Assembly: GCA_903822175.1 (NCBI GenBank)
Contig: CAIJOB010000042.1
Coordinates: 62,001 to 126,000, forward strand
Length of the DNA stretch: 64,000 nucleotides
Source of the DNA: an uncultured Alphaproteobacteria bacterium
GTDB lineage: Bacteria; Pseudomonadota; Alphaproteobacteria; Caulobacterales; Caulobacteraceae
Direction of reading: 5' to 3'
The position numbers and the translations under genes were made by a program. This document shows, one piece after another, positions 62,898-64,000 of this stretch; the first letter of the stretch is position 1; each line of letters opens with the position of its first letter. The notes beneath the pieces are model-generated. The model searched no databases and was not told the DNA's origin. It saw nothing but the letters and a program-made list of their open reading frames with translations.

Positions 62898-63670
62898 GCA
62901 GCCGCGATCCAGCTTGCGGCCAGCTTCATCCAAGCCGGGCTGGCGTAGAGGCTGAGCGCCGTCGTCTCCATGACCGCGACCCAGGCCAGACCCGCGAGAT
63001 AGGCGGGATGCAGCCGCTTGCGGGTGATGAGGTCGTAGAGGCCGACCCCTACGAACAGCACGGCCGTCCCCAGATAGGCGGACGCCCACCGGGAATAGGG
63101 CGCATGGCCCAGGAGATCGTGCAACGGCCCGCCGAGCCAGCGGGCGAAGCCGGCGTCGGTGATGTAAATCGTCGACATCAGCACGAGCCGCTTGTGCACG
63201 GGCGCGTTTTTGCGGAAGAGCGCGGCCGCGCCCAACAGGCTGACGAAGGCCAGGATGCCGGTGAACTGGATCGACAGGAATCCGGGGTCGGCGTCCGGCG
63301 TCCCGATATCGCCGTGATCGGCGATCAGGGCCGTGGCCGGCCCCAGCACCAGCATCACCGCCGCCCAGGCCAGCATGAAGAAGCCGAGCTTGCGATGGAG
63401 CTGAGGCTCTTTCGCCCGGATCAGCAGCACCTGGACGCTGAACAGCGCCAGCCAGCCCATGAACACCGCGGCATGGAAGTGCACGATCAGCGGGAACGGC
63501 TTCTCGTGCGCCGAGACGTGGTGGACGATCTCCGGCACGAAGCCCGACAAGATGCCCAGCCACGCGAAGCCCACATAGAGCAGGAAGAAGTTGCGGTCCC
63601 AGGGGTGGTTCGGCGCGAAGGGAGGCGGCGCCAGGCGGCGGGACGATTGACCTAAGCCAGAAGCCGTCAT
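62894..63670 (-). CDS. Multi-pass membrane protein (DUF2306-like)
   Basis: This 258-residue protein has about seven hydrophobic segments. The core FFLLYVGFAWLGILSGFVPE, HFHAAVFMGWLALFSVQVLL, QLHRKLGFFMLAWAAVMLV and PVHKRLVLMSTIYITDAGFA contains His residues set in helices, as in haem- or quinone-binding membrane families. It resembles DUF2306 in layout, but I am not certain. Role unknown. Confidence 0.78.
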   Translation of the reverse strand: MTASGLGQSSRRLAPPPFAPNHPWDRNFFLLYVGFAWLGILSGFVPEIVHHVSAHEKPFPLIVHFHAAVFMGWLALFSVQVLLIRAKEPQLHRKLGFFMLAWAAVMLVLGPATALIADHGDIGTPDADPGFLSIQFTGILAFVSLLGAAALFRKNAPVHKRLVLMSTIYITDAGFARWLGGPLHDLLGHAPYSRWASAYLGTAVLFVGVGLYDLITRKRLHPAYLAGLAWVAVMETTALSLYASPAWMKLAASWIAAA

Positions 63671-63759
63671 GTCCCACCGCCCTTGCCGCTTCCCCCAAGC
63701 GAAGGCGCGACGCTAGGGGCCGCGGCCAAGCTTGGCCACTGAACATTTTTGACAGCGAG

Positions 63760-64000
63760 CTAGTCGGCGTCTTCGGCAAGCCAGTCCGCCGAGCGCATCT
63801 CTTCCAGCCGAGAGGCGGTGCGCTCGAACTCGAAGGCGCCGTCGCCGGCCGGGTAGAGCTGGGCGGGCTGGGCCTCGGCCAGCACGATCAGGCGCGCGTG
63901 GGCCTCGTAGAGGGCGTCGATCAGGACGACGAAGCGGCGGGCCTCCTCGCGCCGGCTGGGCGTCAGCTTCGGCACGGCCTCCAGGAACAGCGTGTGGAAC
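63760..64000 (-). CDS. zapE: Cell division protein ZapE (partial, C-terminal end)
   Basis: The window edge cuts this gene; 80 C-terminal residues are visible: FHTLFLEAVPKLTPSRREE, then ARRFVVLIDALYEAHARLI, LAEAQPAQLYP, and FEFERTASRLEEMRSADWL. This is the end of ZapE (AFG1-like ATPase), which associates with the divisome in E. coli. The ATPase part lies beyond the window. Identity is by the ID-x-LY-x5-L and F-x-RT-x-SRL pattern. Confidence 0.88.
   Translation of the reverse strand, partial: FHTLFLEAVPKLTPSRREEARRFVVLIDALYEAHARLIVLAEAQPAQLYPAGDGAFEFERTASRLEEMRSADWLAEDAD

Overview
The window is a GC-rich, densely coded chromosomal stretch from an alphaproteobacterium of the Caulobacterales, most likely Phenylobacterium or a close relative. 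The main reasons are a DivL homologue with tyrosine in place of the kinase histidine, an MmcB repair gene with a GTTC-N7-GTTC LexA box, a CC_3452-family secreted protein, an atpHAGDC operon with a lysine/alanine-rich AtpD N-terminus and a short epsilon subunit, and intergenic palindromic elements of a kind common in this family. Genus is inference; no rRNA or tRNA gene is visible. I saw no phage, plasmid, transposase or CRISPR array.

Layout. 1-1101: rplU-rpmA with a consensus-like promoter. 1170-6047: a DoxX protein, then a leftward run holding two SMR-like membrane proteins, two histidine-box desaturases, an AraC regulator and an XRE regulator. 6228-13122: unknown and secreted proteins (a large unknown, DUF2252, coiled-coil protein, esterase-like hydrolase, M28 peptidase). 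13147-19736: envelope and RNA metabolism: RlmH, a degenerate EnvC-like LytM protein, CtpA protease, a PEP-CTERM protein, divergent polysaccharide deacetylase, RppH and a hydrolase. 19720-25741: two small genes, then the F1 ATP synthase operon atpHAGDC. 25913-32344: secreted CC_3452 protein, DsbA-like lipoprotein, PBP1A-type synthase, YgjP-type metallopeptidase, intracellular PHA depolymerase and Sco.

32448-37868: signalling and repair. Sco is divergent from regB-regA, the alphaproteobacterial redox two-component system; further on are a MarR regulator divergent from a LytS/LytTR-type pair, and mmcB under its SOS box. 37882-44057: lipocalin, two paralogous ferritin-like diiron proteins around two small secreted proteins, an isochorismatase-fold protein lacking the usual cysteine, and a zincin. 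44212-50895: divL with a serine hydrolase, a TetR/SDR pair with two palindromic operators, and small membrane or zinc-ribbon genes. 50927-56879: cytochrome c, adrenodoxin-type ferredoxin and its reductase, and tandem DUF885 proteins. 56939-61849: succinate dehydrogenase operon sdhC-sdhD-sdhA-MT-MT-sdhB with two methyltransferase genes between sdhA and sdhB. 62016-64000: LysR regulator, a membrane protein and the end of zapE.

The strongest leads for something undescribed are the methyltransferase pair inside the sdh operon, the desaturase/SMR cassette, and the diiron paralogue pair. Four sets of palindromic intergenic elements (families A, B and C plus a solo hairpin) account for most longer non-coding gaps.
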